A stretch of DNA of 64,000 nt. Origin: Lobosporangium transversale. Taxonomy: Eukaryota > Mortierellomycota > Mortierellomycetes > Mortierellales > Mortierellaceae. The stretch is taken from contig NW_019028985.1 of assembly GCF_002105155.1 (NCBI RefSeq), forward strand, positions 434,001 to 498,000, given 5' to 3'. Positions 12,860-23,414 of the stretch are shown here, piece after piece. Both the position numbers and the translations under genes were made by a program. Within the stretch, counting starts at the first letter, position 1. Each line of letters starts with the position of its first letter. The notes beneath the pieces were generated by a model. That model had not been told where the DNA came from, did no database searches, and saw nothing but the letters and a program-made list of their open reading frames with translations.

Positions 12860-13105
12860 GCCACGAGAATACTATTACCGCTATTACGCTTACGGGGCTA
12901 TGTGTCTGTTATATAAGATTAGTACTATGGCCCTGGGACTCACCTCATTCACACATTGGAATCTTTTGCCCCTCGATTCAAGTGGCACAATCAAAAAAAA
13001 AAAAAAGTTTCTCTTTTTCTCTGTTCCAATCCTCTTTTCAACCTCAAAGCACATATTTATTTGAATATATACTATTTACACCTTTTTCTCACCTTGATTT
13101 ACGCT
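12235..13105. other. Divergent promoter region between channel copy 1 and the F-box pseudogene
   Basis: The region up to 12859 belongs to the duplicated block. It is purine-rich at 12360-12475, with a short GAAA run at 12447-12470. From 12860 on, it resembles the matching place after the second copy (37747 onward) but with many differences, including a shared TTTTGCCCCTCGA segment near 12962. No gene is seen. Confidence 0.6.
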
Positions 13106-14834
13106 ATGGTCTCCTCTCCATTTTATATCCCAGAGCTTGTAGAGATAATAGCCGAGTTCATGGCGCCACCAACCATCGCAAAATGATTACGAGTCAGCAA
13201 AAGTTTTTATTATCATTTCGAGCCGATGTTGCTCCGTCGAGTTATGTTTCCCAAACCTGGCCTAAAGCCAAAGGATACAGGCTACATATTGGATCAACAT
13301 ATCAAGAGCCTAACCACCAAGGGAAATATCCTTGCTCAGGCTTTGAGGCGCCATTTACACAACATTCAGGAATTAGAACTGTACTCTCATGTTACCGAAG
13401 CCCTGGAAACGATTGTGATGGAGGCTGAGCACAACGGCGAGGAGGAAAAGGAAAAAGGGGAGGAGAAGGGAAATGAAGAAGTGAAAAAAAAGAAAGTGGT
13501 AACATGCACACGACTGACCAGAATCAAGGTGCATACTATAGAAAGACTCGGCGAAGACAAATTCCTGACTCTCCTGGAACATAATCCAGATCTTGTGGAG
13601 CTCTTGATTCCATCATCTCTATTGACCTCATCAGCCGCATTTATTACAAGGTTCTTAAAGGTTCTCGAGACAAGATTACCGCATCTCAGAGTATTAACTA
13701 TTGGAGGTGGTGGAATACTTCCTATCAGCGCTGCTGTTCCTATAATTAGCACTTGTACAACCATGCCTTCACTGGAGAAATTTGATTTTTTGCATTCACA
13801 AATACTCCGCGAGGAGGCGATCTTTTGAAAATTGACCTATACCAAGGTAGTGACAGCAGGATTAAATTTTTACGATTGCTTCGAAAACTCCCCACGGCCG
13901 CACAGGTGGCGGTCCTTCAGCACTGTGGTCCCAGCTTGGCACATTTCGTCATCACTACGCCACTTGACATGAGGGTTGCTCAGACAATTCGTGACTATTG
14001 TCCAAATATTCAACGTCTCTTATCAGAGTATATTCACATCTTTTCAGAAGAACAGTACCATGTTCTCGAAGGCTTTCTAGACGCATGCAAACCATCTACA
14101 GCAGTTCATATGGCCCAGCAACAGTCATCACATAAAGGGCTTAAAACCTTTCACACGATGAATTTTCAGGACAGCTTGATGGATGCGTTATTGGAAAGTC
14201 ATGAGACATTAGAGGATGTCATCTTTATGGATCAGCAAGTATCTAGTCAACAATTTCAGCGGGTATTGACTACATGTGTCTCTTTACGGCATCTCTCTAC
14301 ATGGTCATACAACAAAAGCCGACCTAATATCACTTTCCGAGATATTATTGGTAGTCCAGAATGGGTCTGCAGGAATCACCAGTTTCTTTATCTACGGATA
14401 AGTGACTCTGTTAATGAGGATGATCTCATGGAATATGGAGGTGAAACTGGATCATTTATGGCAGGATTGGGAGTTTAACAGAGCTAGTGGAGTTGAGTAT
14501 TGATTTTACGTCGACTAAGGAGGAGGCGCTGCAGTGCAGGATCCTCTCCTCAAAACTGACTAAAGATTTGGCACTGAGACATCTCATCGGACTCAAGAAG
14601 TTAAGACGCCTCAAAGTCCCAATTAGCGTCTGGCATGGTGTAGGGCAGGAAGAATATGAGTTCATTGTGAAAGAATGGCCACGGTTGAACCAAGTCGAGC
14701 TAACATTAAACGATACGGGCGGCCAAACCATCGACGACTTTTGGCTATTGGGCAATACGGATCATTGGAAGTGGTTCAAGCAGCGACGACCAGATCTGAA
14801 GTTGATGTGCGCCAACGCTGGAGCCGTTCTTTAA
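13106..14834 (+). pseudogene. F-box / leucine-rich repeat protein, broken
   Basis: An F-box protein would recruit substrates to an SCF ubiquitin ligase through its repeats. The F-box begins PFYIPELVEIIAEFMAPPT at residue 6. Three lesions break the frame. A TGA at 13184-13186 stands in an otherwise open frame (it continues LRVSKSFYYHFEPMLLRRV). A one-base loss lies in the T4 run near 13815. Another shift lies near 14460-14475 (the frame resumes SLTELVELSIDFTS). Read across these, the product would be about 575 residues with leucine-rich strands. A Glu/Lys-rich insert lies at 13430-13497. No intron explains the shifts. It stands head to head with channel copy 1. Confidence 0.8.
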
Positions 14835-14964
14835 ATGTTCACTCTCTCAACAAGAACACATTGTAATTTGCTAAAGCATGGTGTATATATATTTTAAAAT
14901 CTATTATACAAGTTTGTACAGACTTTTTTTTGTTCACAGCCGCGAGAATATTGATGCAGTATTT

Positions 14965-17194
14965 TCATGGATCGTATTGCCCATCATCATCTCCCTCGAT
15001 TGGAAAAGCCAAACAAAACATATCCTTGTCTAATAATAACAACCCTTTGCCTTCTGGACACCACTTTAACGATGACACTTCAAAGTTTTCAACTGGTACC
15101 TCTATCGCCTCAACTATTCCACCGCCAACTAGTTCTGCTGAAGGATTCCTCCAGCTATAGACATAGCCAGATCCAACACAGCACCATACAATACGGAATG
15201 GATAAGTGGGATCCCATCGGCAGACTCGAATTGGCGATTGTTGTTGAATAATCACAATCGGCTTCAATTCACGCATCGACCATATCCATAGTACATTTGG
15301 CATATTGTCTATTCATGAACTCATAAAAAATTATTAAAAGGATAAACGAAAGCGAAACAAGAGTGGTAATGATGATGATATGGGTCATGGACACCTTACC
15401 GTTCCGTGACGCCAGTAAAGTACCATCGCTATTAAAATCACACCAGCCAACCCCAATTTTAGCATTTGGCTTTTGAGTATCAATACGGACTGTGGGAACC
15501 CAAGTAGGTTGTTCTGCAATTGTGTCTGTCGAAAAGAGTGGCAAAATAAGAAAAAGCTATTTAGTAATATCCTTTATAGACACATCCCTTTGCTGTGATT
15601 ACTTACATTCAACACCACCCTGGATCCGAACAGACTCTGCTACAGTGATAGTTGATTCAGATTCTCGCCAGAGAACAGTGCCATGTCCATACTTGATGTG
15701 CGCAGTATGTTGAAACTCAAGGACTGACTTCCAAGTCAGATAATTAAGGAAGCGGATCTAGTTGCGGAATAAATGAAAGCATATAAAAGTATTAGGAAGT
15801 GCAAAAAAAAAAAAAAAAAAAAAAAAAAAACTTTAAATGCAATAGTAGGATTGTGGAGGCATTACTTTCTGGTCATATCCTCCGAGTGCCAGGAATTTTG
15901 AGCCAGGATGCCAGCACACAGACTTGACGCCCATACCACCTCCTCCAGTTGTATTACTCACTCCAGGCCCCATCACATTATTACTACTGTCCTGAAGAGC
16001 ATACAACCCTACACATCTTCCATCCATTGAATATACTGCCACCTTAAAATCCAGAATCGGATTCTCCCATACGGCTAAGTATCGTCCATCAGGACTCCAC
16101 ACAATACCATCCACATCCTTAATTCCTCCTTGAGTTCCTCCTCCATCACTGCCACTGCTACCCCCTACTACAAATGTATGAATCGGTGGCCGAGTCCAAT
16201 AGTTTTCGGTCGCGTAGATTGAGACGTAGTCCCGACATTCTCGTCCATTCCGTTCTACAATCGCCACATACTGCAAATCCCCTCGAACACTGTACACAAA
16301 TTGAGATCCGGAGCCTGCAGCAGACGTGGTAGCGGTCGTGCCAAAGGTACTGTATGGAGGAACTGAGAACGATGTGATTGCGGATTTGGTCATGGCTTTT
16401 GGATATGGAATTGATAGAACTACTGACTGCTGTGCTGGATATTGTTGTTTTTGTAGTTGTTGTTGTTGCTGTTGAATAGGAGGCAATGGTCCCAAACTTG
16501 GAACAGTTGAAGCCTCAATATTAGAAAGATGAGAAGAAGGAAAGGACGTTGTCCCGTCTAGAGACCAGATGCTAACTCGGAGCAGATGCTCCTCCCAGAT
16601 GAGAATATGTCGCGAGTCTGCACTGAAGCGTGCTCCACGAAGGAACTCAGCTCCTGGAGGGGTGTATCCCATGGCCTTGAGTGCCTGTATTTGCTTATTA
16701 TTGATCGCCTCGCTATTCTTCCTTGATGTAGCATTATTGCCTTTTCCATTTTTCACACCGCTGCTATTGTTGCTATTACTATGACTAGTATTGCTGTAAT
16801 AGACATCGCTGAATCCAGAGCCGGATTCCGGATTGATCCCTGGAACGGTGATGGTTGCTTTAAAGTCTTCGTCTTCGACAGAGTAGACGAGCACAGTCCC
16901 TGTCGCAGGGCAGGCAGCCAACAACATGGTCGAATCTGGTGACCAACCAATCTCACTAATCGTCGGGAGTGAATCTCGAAAAAGTCGAATCTCAATCGAA
17001 CGCATGATCTGCATGGTCGCTGCGAATCGAAACATTATAGCCCCTCGACCTCCATCCTCATGCAGTTGAATCGGTGCCGAAGGATGAAGTCGCGTAAATC
17101 CTTCCTGAACAAGATGATAAGAGGCAAGATATTTTCCATTGGGAGAGTAGATTGTCAGAAATTGTGAATGCCGGTATGGTTCTGTGAAATCCAT
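14965..17194 (-). CDS. WRAP73: WRAP73/WDR8-type WD-repeat protein
   Basis: In animals and fission yeast this protein acts at centrosomes or spindle pole bodies, helping anchor spindle microtubules. Four exons, 15866-17194, 15607-15757, 15400-15525 and 14965-15308, join in frame to 649 residues. The family pattern is clear: MDFTEPYRHSQFLTIYSPNG at the start, SEIGWSPDSTMLLAACP, ARFSADSRHILIWEEHLLRV, ECRDYVSIYATENYW, DGIVWSPDGRYLAVWENPI, KSVCWHPGSKFLALGGYDQK and NMPNVLWIWSMRELKPI near the end. It is about 190 residues longer than the human protein because of low-complexity inserts (Ser/Asn-rich near residues 130-160, Gln-rich near 235-250). Intron 1 carries an A run at 15802-15830. Confidence 0.9.
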
Positions 17195-17307
17195 GGCTTT
17201 AAAAAAAGTTCTTCCAACAAATAGACAAGCAAACGCACAAAATTAGTGTCTACAGATGCGATATCAATTTACAACAGTTTAATGTTTGTTTGACATGGGT
17301 CTAATAA

Positions 17308-19482
17308 TTATTTCTCGAAAGACATGAGGCCTGGTCGTTGCTCTTCAATCCACTCGATAGCACCTCTATTTCCAAATACAGGCAGCGCCAACCTCTGCAG
17401 ATTGGGTGCTGCCTGCTCAATCAACCACTGAACGTCTGTCAGTGTCAAGGTCCGCTTTAGCTTCGTGATCCTCAACGATTTGAACTCCCGTGGGGTTTGT
17501 AGTCCCTCAAGAATAACCAACATCTCCAAGTTATTTCCACCGATCGTGAGATGTTCTAATTGTGTTATTTGCTGCAGACGCCACTGGATCAATTGATCGC
17601 CCACCAGCTCTGCAGATGCAAAGCCGCTGTTACTGTCGGATGATAAAACCATTTCTTGACGCCTCCATTTCTCCAGGACAGCCTTATTAGGTTGAACAAG
17701 GTCTGGCAGATGGAACGATCCGAGAGTCCTGCGACAAGCCCAAGGTCTGAGTCGAAGACGACGGCCGATTGTCAATGTAGATGAGGGTAAGGGCGCAGAT
17801 GTGGGTATAGGCACATGCATATAATCTGCAAAGTTGAATTGCGGACTAGTGGATAGCATGCCCGATTGAAGTGGTACGCTAGAACTAGACGCATTCGCGT
17901 TTGATGCTGTCGTCGTCACAATGTCGTCAAACAACAGATAGGATAAGCCCGGCACAAAGCGAAGACTGAAATATGAGAGATATGCGCAATTCAATAACAC
18001 GGATTGAATTCCTAAATCAGACACGTTCTGGCAAGAGTTAATGCTCAACTCTTCAAGGAAGCGGCACGACAATGACAGGTCCTCAAGCACACTATCGGAA
18101 AGAACATTTCCATTAAGATTAACGGAGAGCAGGTTTGGATATCCTTTAAACAAAGCTTTGAATCCATCCTCTGTGAGTGCTTCACATCGAGCAAGTGAAA
18201 TTTTTGTAACCTGGGAGCAGATGTGTTGAAGTCTCAGAATAGAGGAATCCGAGAGGTTGCGACTCCAATCAAGGGAGAGCTGTTCAAGCATTGGGCAACG
18301 TGAAAGCAATGCCATGATGACTGCATCAGGAATGTCTCCACAATCAAGGGTGAGTGACTTGAGCAAAGAGGTCGGGTATATCTGAGTGGCGGAGCTGCGC
18401 ACAGACGAGCCATGCAAGAAGGAGGACGATCTCAATTGGGCAGACAAAATTGAGCCGGATGGTGCCAAGGAGTTTGTCGGCGAAATCACCAACGGCTGAA
18501 CTGGCAATGTTGATGATACACTGCTACTATAGTCGCTGTCATCTTGAAGAAGGAAGTTGACATGATCCCCTCCGCCGGTATCCCATTCTCCCTCGCACCT
18601 TCCTTGATTGACCTCTTGGTCAATGATGTACACCTGCTCAATTAAGACAGAACGAAGCTGAGGGCAACTATTCAGAACTGGGAACAAATCGCGCTCGAAA
18701 AAGTAGGGTGACGTGATGGTGTTGCCCACAAACGATCCATACAGTCCAAACTCGTGCAAGTTGGATAGATATCTCAAAGGCTGGAAGATATCTCGGAGCT
18801 GAACACAAGATCGAAACCGAACGACTTGGATCGAATCTTGGCGCTTTTGGAACAAGTTCGTAAGATCATCAGCATTATATCGACCGCCGATGAGCTCCAG
18901 AACACGAAGATTAGGACACAGGACAGCAACAACTGCCATTTCCTGGTCTGTTAAACCTGTGGCCTTAAGCTCTTGGACCAAATGACCATGTCGAATCAGA
19001 CCCTTCAAGACCTTGTTACGGCTCGAGTGAATGAATGCCTGCTGGAGTAAAGTTAGGTTGTGATAATAAGGAGTTGGAACAGTTACGGGTGAAGGAGGTG
19101 AATCTGATGGGATATTCGATGAGGATGACATGGACATTGTAGACCACGTTGACGAACATGAGGAAGGGAGGGAATGTAGGAATGAAGGTGGTGAAGCACG
19201 CGGGATAAAGTTAAAGTCCTCGTCATAGTCATCATCTGCAGTGACATGCTGCAATGTGAGCTGTTTCCAGAGTATTGGATTGAAAATGGAGTGCCAGAGC
19301 CTGCATACACGCGAGGCATTGGCTAAAGTGATTTGGTCGAGGTGACTGGCAATAAGACGGTCCAGTTCTGGAAGCATGAACGGTGACCGGGGCTGAGAGT
19401 TAGGCAGGCTGCTTAAAGATGAGCTTAGCTGTTTGGTTGACATGGGAGTCAAAGGAAGTATGAATGAGGGCTCCATCTCCAT
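17308..19482 (-). CDS. F-box / leucine-rich repeat protein
   Basis: A single-exon gene of 724 residues from the ATG at 19482, with no breaks. The F-box lies at about residues 33-80 (FMLPELDRLIASHLDQITLA and VCRLWHSIFNPILWKQLTL). Leucine-rich repeats follow, for example LKSLTLDCGDIPDAVIMALL, LEQLSLDWSRNLSDSSILRL and LEELSINSCQNVSDLGIQSV, the cysteine-containing LRR type of SCF adaptors such as Grr1. A Ser-rich linker sits at residues 310-365. It presumably serves as an SCF substrate receptor; the substrate is unknown. Its start lies 1.3 kb from the next gene. Unlike the F-box genes beside the channel copies, it is intact. Confidence 0.85.
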   Translation of the reverse strand: MEMEPSFILPLTPMSTKQLSSSLSSLPNSQPRSPFMLPELDRLIASHLDQITLANASRVCRLWHSIFNPILWKQLTLQHVTADDDYDEDFNFIPRASPPSFLHSLPSSCSSTWSTMSMSSSSNIPSDSPPSPVTVPTPYYHNLTLLQQAFIHSSRNKVLKGLIRHGHLVQELKATGLTDQEMAVVAVLCPNLRVLELIGGRYNADDLTNLFQKRQDSIQVVRFRSCVQLRDIFQPLRYLSNLHEFGLYGSFVGNTITSPYFFERDLFPVLNSCPQLRSVLIEQVYIIDQEVNQGRCEGEWDTGGGDHVNFLLQDDSDYSSSVSSTLPVQPLVISPTNSLAPSGSILSAQLRSSSFLHGSSVRSSATQIYPTSLLKSLTLDCGDIPDAVIMALLSRCPMLEQLSLDWSRNLSDSSILRLQHICSQVTKISLARCEALTEDGFKALFKGYPNLLSVNLNGNVLSDSVLEDLSLSCRFLEELSINSCQNVSDLGIQSVLLNCAYLSYFSLRFVPGLSYLLFDDIVTTTASNANASSSSVPLQSGMLSTSPQFNFADYMHVPIPTSAPLPSSTLTIGRRLRLRPWACRRTLGSFHLPDLVQPNKAVLEKWRRQEMVLSSDSNSGFASAELVGDQLIQWRLQQITQLEHLTIGGNNLEMLVILEGLQTPREFKSLRITKLKRTLTLTDVQWLIEQAAPNLQRLALPVFGNRGAIEWIEEQRPGLMSFEK

Positions 19483-20782
19483 TGCAATGGTGTATAAAAG
19501 TTGTGTCTAGGGAAGAAATTTCGAGGAATCAATGTGGATAGCGCACAAAAGTCGTCAGGAATGCAAAATTGAAGACAGTGTTTAAGAGTTTATTGAGGAT
19601 GAGCGATAAAGGAGGCAGAGAAAAAAAAAAAAAAAAAAAAAAAAAAAGTTGGAGGAGAGAGAAGTAGAAATAGGTCTCTTCGAGAAGGACTATCTCTGCT
19701 GTTAGCTGCTTTTGTCTTTTGTCTTATCAGTCATCATGTCAGCTTGAGCGAAACAAGACGAGATGCGGGGTCGAGTGATCCTCCCCGCGCTCCCTATCCC
19801 AATCTTCCCAATCAACCGTTCCTTCTATCGTTGCCATCAACATCCAAACGCAAATCTAACCATCTTATCCTGTGCACCTCCTTTTTTTTTGCATGCCAGT
19901 TTGAAATTGTTCCTCGAGATAAGCTGTCAAGCTCAAAAAAGAGATTGTTTGCTTGATTTGTACTCCCAATGGCACGATGGCTCAAATGGTCGTACATGAA
20001 TGAACAAACACCGCAGATAAGAAAAAATAAAATTTATTTTGTTATCCAGATTAAAATAAAACAGGATATCTATATTCATGTACATGTACCATGAGAACAT
20101 GCTAAGCAAAGTACAGCGAATAATTACAAAAAAATAATAGCGGATTACAGTTGAAGATCGAGTTTTGGTTTTTGCAGGAAAGTGGGACACATTCGCAATT
20201 CGCATAATTTTAAAACGAAAGCGAGGATCAGAGAAACGTTGATTACAACTCTTCAACTCTTGAAAGAACAAAATTACATTTTTAGTCTATGGATATACAT
20301 GAGTGTACACGTATGCCATATTAATTCATAACAAGGAAGGATCAACAGCAAATACAAAGAGATGCCGGTTGAGAGCCTTACAAAGAATCAAGGGTTCAAG
20401 ATAGGGATCCACCTTGGAATACAAGCGCCACTATTGTTGGCACCCTCCTTTCCTCCTAGCACATCTCCACCTTCTTATCCCCGCTTCAACTCGCCCTGCT
20501 TTGCCTAGGACACAAAAAGAAAATCATTTCCTGCTTGCCATGCTCAATACAGAAGATCTTGGAGAGTATGAGGTAAAGAATATGGGAGGATATCTTGAAC
20601 ATGAACATGTGGTCATAATTTTTTATTTTCAAAAAGCAAAGATCAAACTTAAGCTAGAGACTGATTTTTTTTGTCACCATGTGTACAATTGAGTAATTTG
20701 CGTACATAAAAAAAAAAGATCATGCAAACCTATGCTACTATGCTACAGAGTGTTTGCACATAAATGTAAGATCCCTTCCCGT
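19483..20782. other. Intergenic region
   Basis: About 1.3 kb between the F-box gene promoter and the 3' end of the first glutathione S-transferase. It contains an A27 run at 19621-19647. I see no gene or RNA; the short open frames look random. Confidence 0.5.
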
Positions 20783-21611
20783 TCATCCAAAGACATGTGC
20801 CCTTGTCATGTCAAATCTTGCAATGTTCGGCACAACCTTGGTTCTTGTCAATTCATCCTGCCTCTTAAACGCTTCAGATTTTCGATAGGCGGCATAGCGA
20901 GGATGCGTGTCCACCAGCTCCTTCACCTTCCACAACCCTGGACTTTTTTCTGCACTCAGGTATTCGCTCTCCGTATCTACAGCCATAAACATATCCAACA
21001 ACACTGCAGTCTTGATATCCGCCAACGAGAACTTATCTCTTACAAAATGTCCATTCGATCCGTTCGATGCTAAATACTTTTCACAGTTCCAAATCCAGTT
21101 CTTGAGTGAGATTTCTAGAAAAGCCTTCATGACTTGATCCCTCACGGGTTCTGATACTGGAACCACTCGAAAAACCCAGACATTATGAATTGTGGTAGTT
21201 TGAGAGAGGAAAATCGCTATTTGAAGTTCTTCCTCTGGTGTCGAACCAAAGAGTCCAAATTCTTTAGCCAAATATCGTTCAATCACATCTGCCTCAGGAA
21301 TGGTTAGGATGGTTTCTGTACTGTCGTCCTGGCGAGTATCGCGAACTGTGAGGATTGGCAGAGAGCCAAACATAGTCAAAGATTTATCCTCTTTCCATGT
21401 CTATATGAAGATATCCGAGTAAACAAAAGATTTTGTATTTTCAGGGCATCTGGAAGAAAAAATCTTGCATATTTTTATCACACACCTCAAAAGATTGAAT
21501 GCGCTCGCTCCAGCTTGCGCCTGATATTGCGAGAATGGCACGTGACGTGGCACCTAGTGCATGAATAGGAAAATAATGAAGCTCATAAGAGCGTTCTTTG
21601 TTAATGGGCAT
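20783..21611 (-). CDS. Glutathione S-transferase family protein
   Basis: Two exons, 21486-21611 and 20783-21400, join in frame to 247 residues, a normal length for a cytosolic GST. The N-terminal thioredoxin-like fold is ELHYFPIHALGATSRAILAI, then LPILTVRD and the glutathione-contact region TIPEADVIERYLAKEFGLFG, in which the usual Glu-Ser pair is Glu-Ala. The helical C-terminal domain includes FSLADIKTAVLLDMF, the family N-capping region. The closest look is to sigma-like fungal GSTs. It would conjugate glutathione to electrophiles, but the Ser change leaves activity open. The protein at 62526-63490 is a relative, with the same order of segments. Confidence 0.85.
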
Positions 21612-23414
21612 GATCAAAGAGATGAGTATGTTGCGTATGTATTGGGTAGAGGTTTATGGAGAGGAATGGGGGAGAGAGAGAATAGGGGAGCTGCAAGCAA
21701 AAAGGTATGAATGTTTTTGGAAGCAACGTGGGAACAACGTAAACATGTCTCGTAAGCCTGCAATACGCAAGTCCACGGTGAAGAAAGATAGTCTCCTAAT
21801 CGCCGCGTGAGATCCAGACCCTCTTTCGTGGTTGCCAATGCTCAATAACTCATGAGCCCGTTTTTTTGTGCAACTCGGTGGGCAAAGCACTTTATGATAG
21901 GTGAGTAACACTGTTCATTTTTATGATTTTGAATGACTGTGAATAAAGATAATAACTTTGATTTATTTAAACTCTGGAAGAGGCCAAGGAGGACATATTG
22001 GAGTGATGGAGCCAAACAGAGAAGAGGAAGCCGAGAGCTATGGTTCTCCATTGCTCTGTAGAGAAGGCCGTTGAAAAGATAATGCACGACTAGGACCAAG
22101 CTGACGCTTCATAGTACTAACAACACCCAGTAAACTGCCCAACCAAAAATAAGCGGGTCGATAGCAATCAATACGGGGTGATGGATAAAAAATAGTTATT
22201 TCATATGGGCGGCGTTGTTTACCTTTTGGACGTGAACCGATTACATGCAGAGCCGCAAATGCAACTCACGAAGAGAGAAAAAAATGTGCACAACAGTGAT
22301 GTGAGATGGAAACTAAGGATCTTTTTTATGGATGACAGTGAGAGTTTGCGAGAGCGATGAGATATTGACGCGTTCTGACATACCTTGAGCATTCGTCTAG
22401 CCAAATCATGCAAAGTAGCTGCACAAGCTAAGACATAGAAGGGTTGTGGCCACAGAGGATGAGATTTCCAGGTACATCCCAATGGCATATATACATCAAT
22501 GTTTATATGTAACGTGCCTCGTTTAGCCGCGACCTGCCTCATAACCAAGAGAATATGCTGATGCAGGTTTCTGTGGGAGGGACCGTTTGGAGCAGAAAAT
22601 GATCAATACAACGCCATTGGTAGCATATAAAGAGGGATATGTAATGAAGCAAGCACTATCCCGACAACCCCAAGTGGAAGTGAAGGCGATGTATCATAAC
22701 AAAGCTTATCATGGGCCACGCCATTGTTCCTGGATATGACAATTATCAAAAAATGGGGAAAAGCATCTATTTCTATTCAAATAAATAAGGTAAAACCAAA
22801 AGTTCCAGAATTGATAACACGAGCAGAATGTTACTGAGCCAGTTCATTCCTATGCTAAAAATCCATATTCGATTTGCCCTACGCTATGGCATCCTTTCAT
22901 TGAATACCATAAAGTGCCTTAGTGTTTCTAGGTATCCCAGAGCCAAGCCCAATGTCAATAAAAAGAGTGCTGATAGGATGTACGAACGTGGCGACGATTA
23001 TGTCTGCTCAAGGCTCACTCCTCCACTAGTCTCCAAATTCAATACAAAGTGCCGAGAGCTCCAATACAGTGATGGAGCCATACAGCCTTCCCCCCATAGC
23101 GGTCCAAATCATCTTTAAGAATGAAAGGGGGTTAATAGGCTGATAAATTGAGCTTTGTGTATTGCACGATGAAGCAGCAATGACTCGAGCAGACATTAGC
23201 AGGCCTTGTTGACACATGTACTGCAGTATCGGAGGAGCTCTGTATACTACAATGTGTTATATTGAGTTATTGGGCAATGTGAAAGCATCATTATTTTAAT
23301 CGTGAATGAAATGAAATAAAACGTTACGATGAGCGCGTTGTTGCGCAAACTCTTTTATTTATTGTTTGCGACAAGGAAATTCTAAACAAATTATATTAAC
23401 AAAGAAGAAAGCAG
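21612..23414. other. Intergenic region
   Basis: A 1.8-kb stretch between the GST start and the TSC2 stop. I find no frame with codon-like character, no tRNA and no tandem repeat. It is the largest empty stretch in the window. Confidence 0.5.

Noticed and set aside
12956-13105. N-terminal extension of the F-box pseudogene from the ATG at 12956
   Set aside because: The extra residues are translated from an A run and a T-rich leader. The ATG at 13106 just before the F-box is the sensible start.
22219-22548. Possible membrane protein on the minus strand
   Set aside because: It has no homology that I recognise, no neighbouring exon and random-looking composition.
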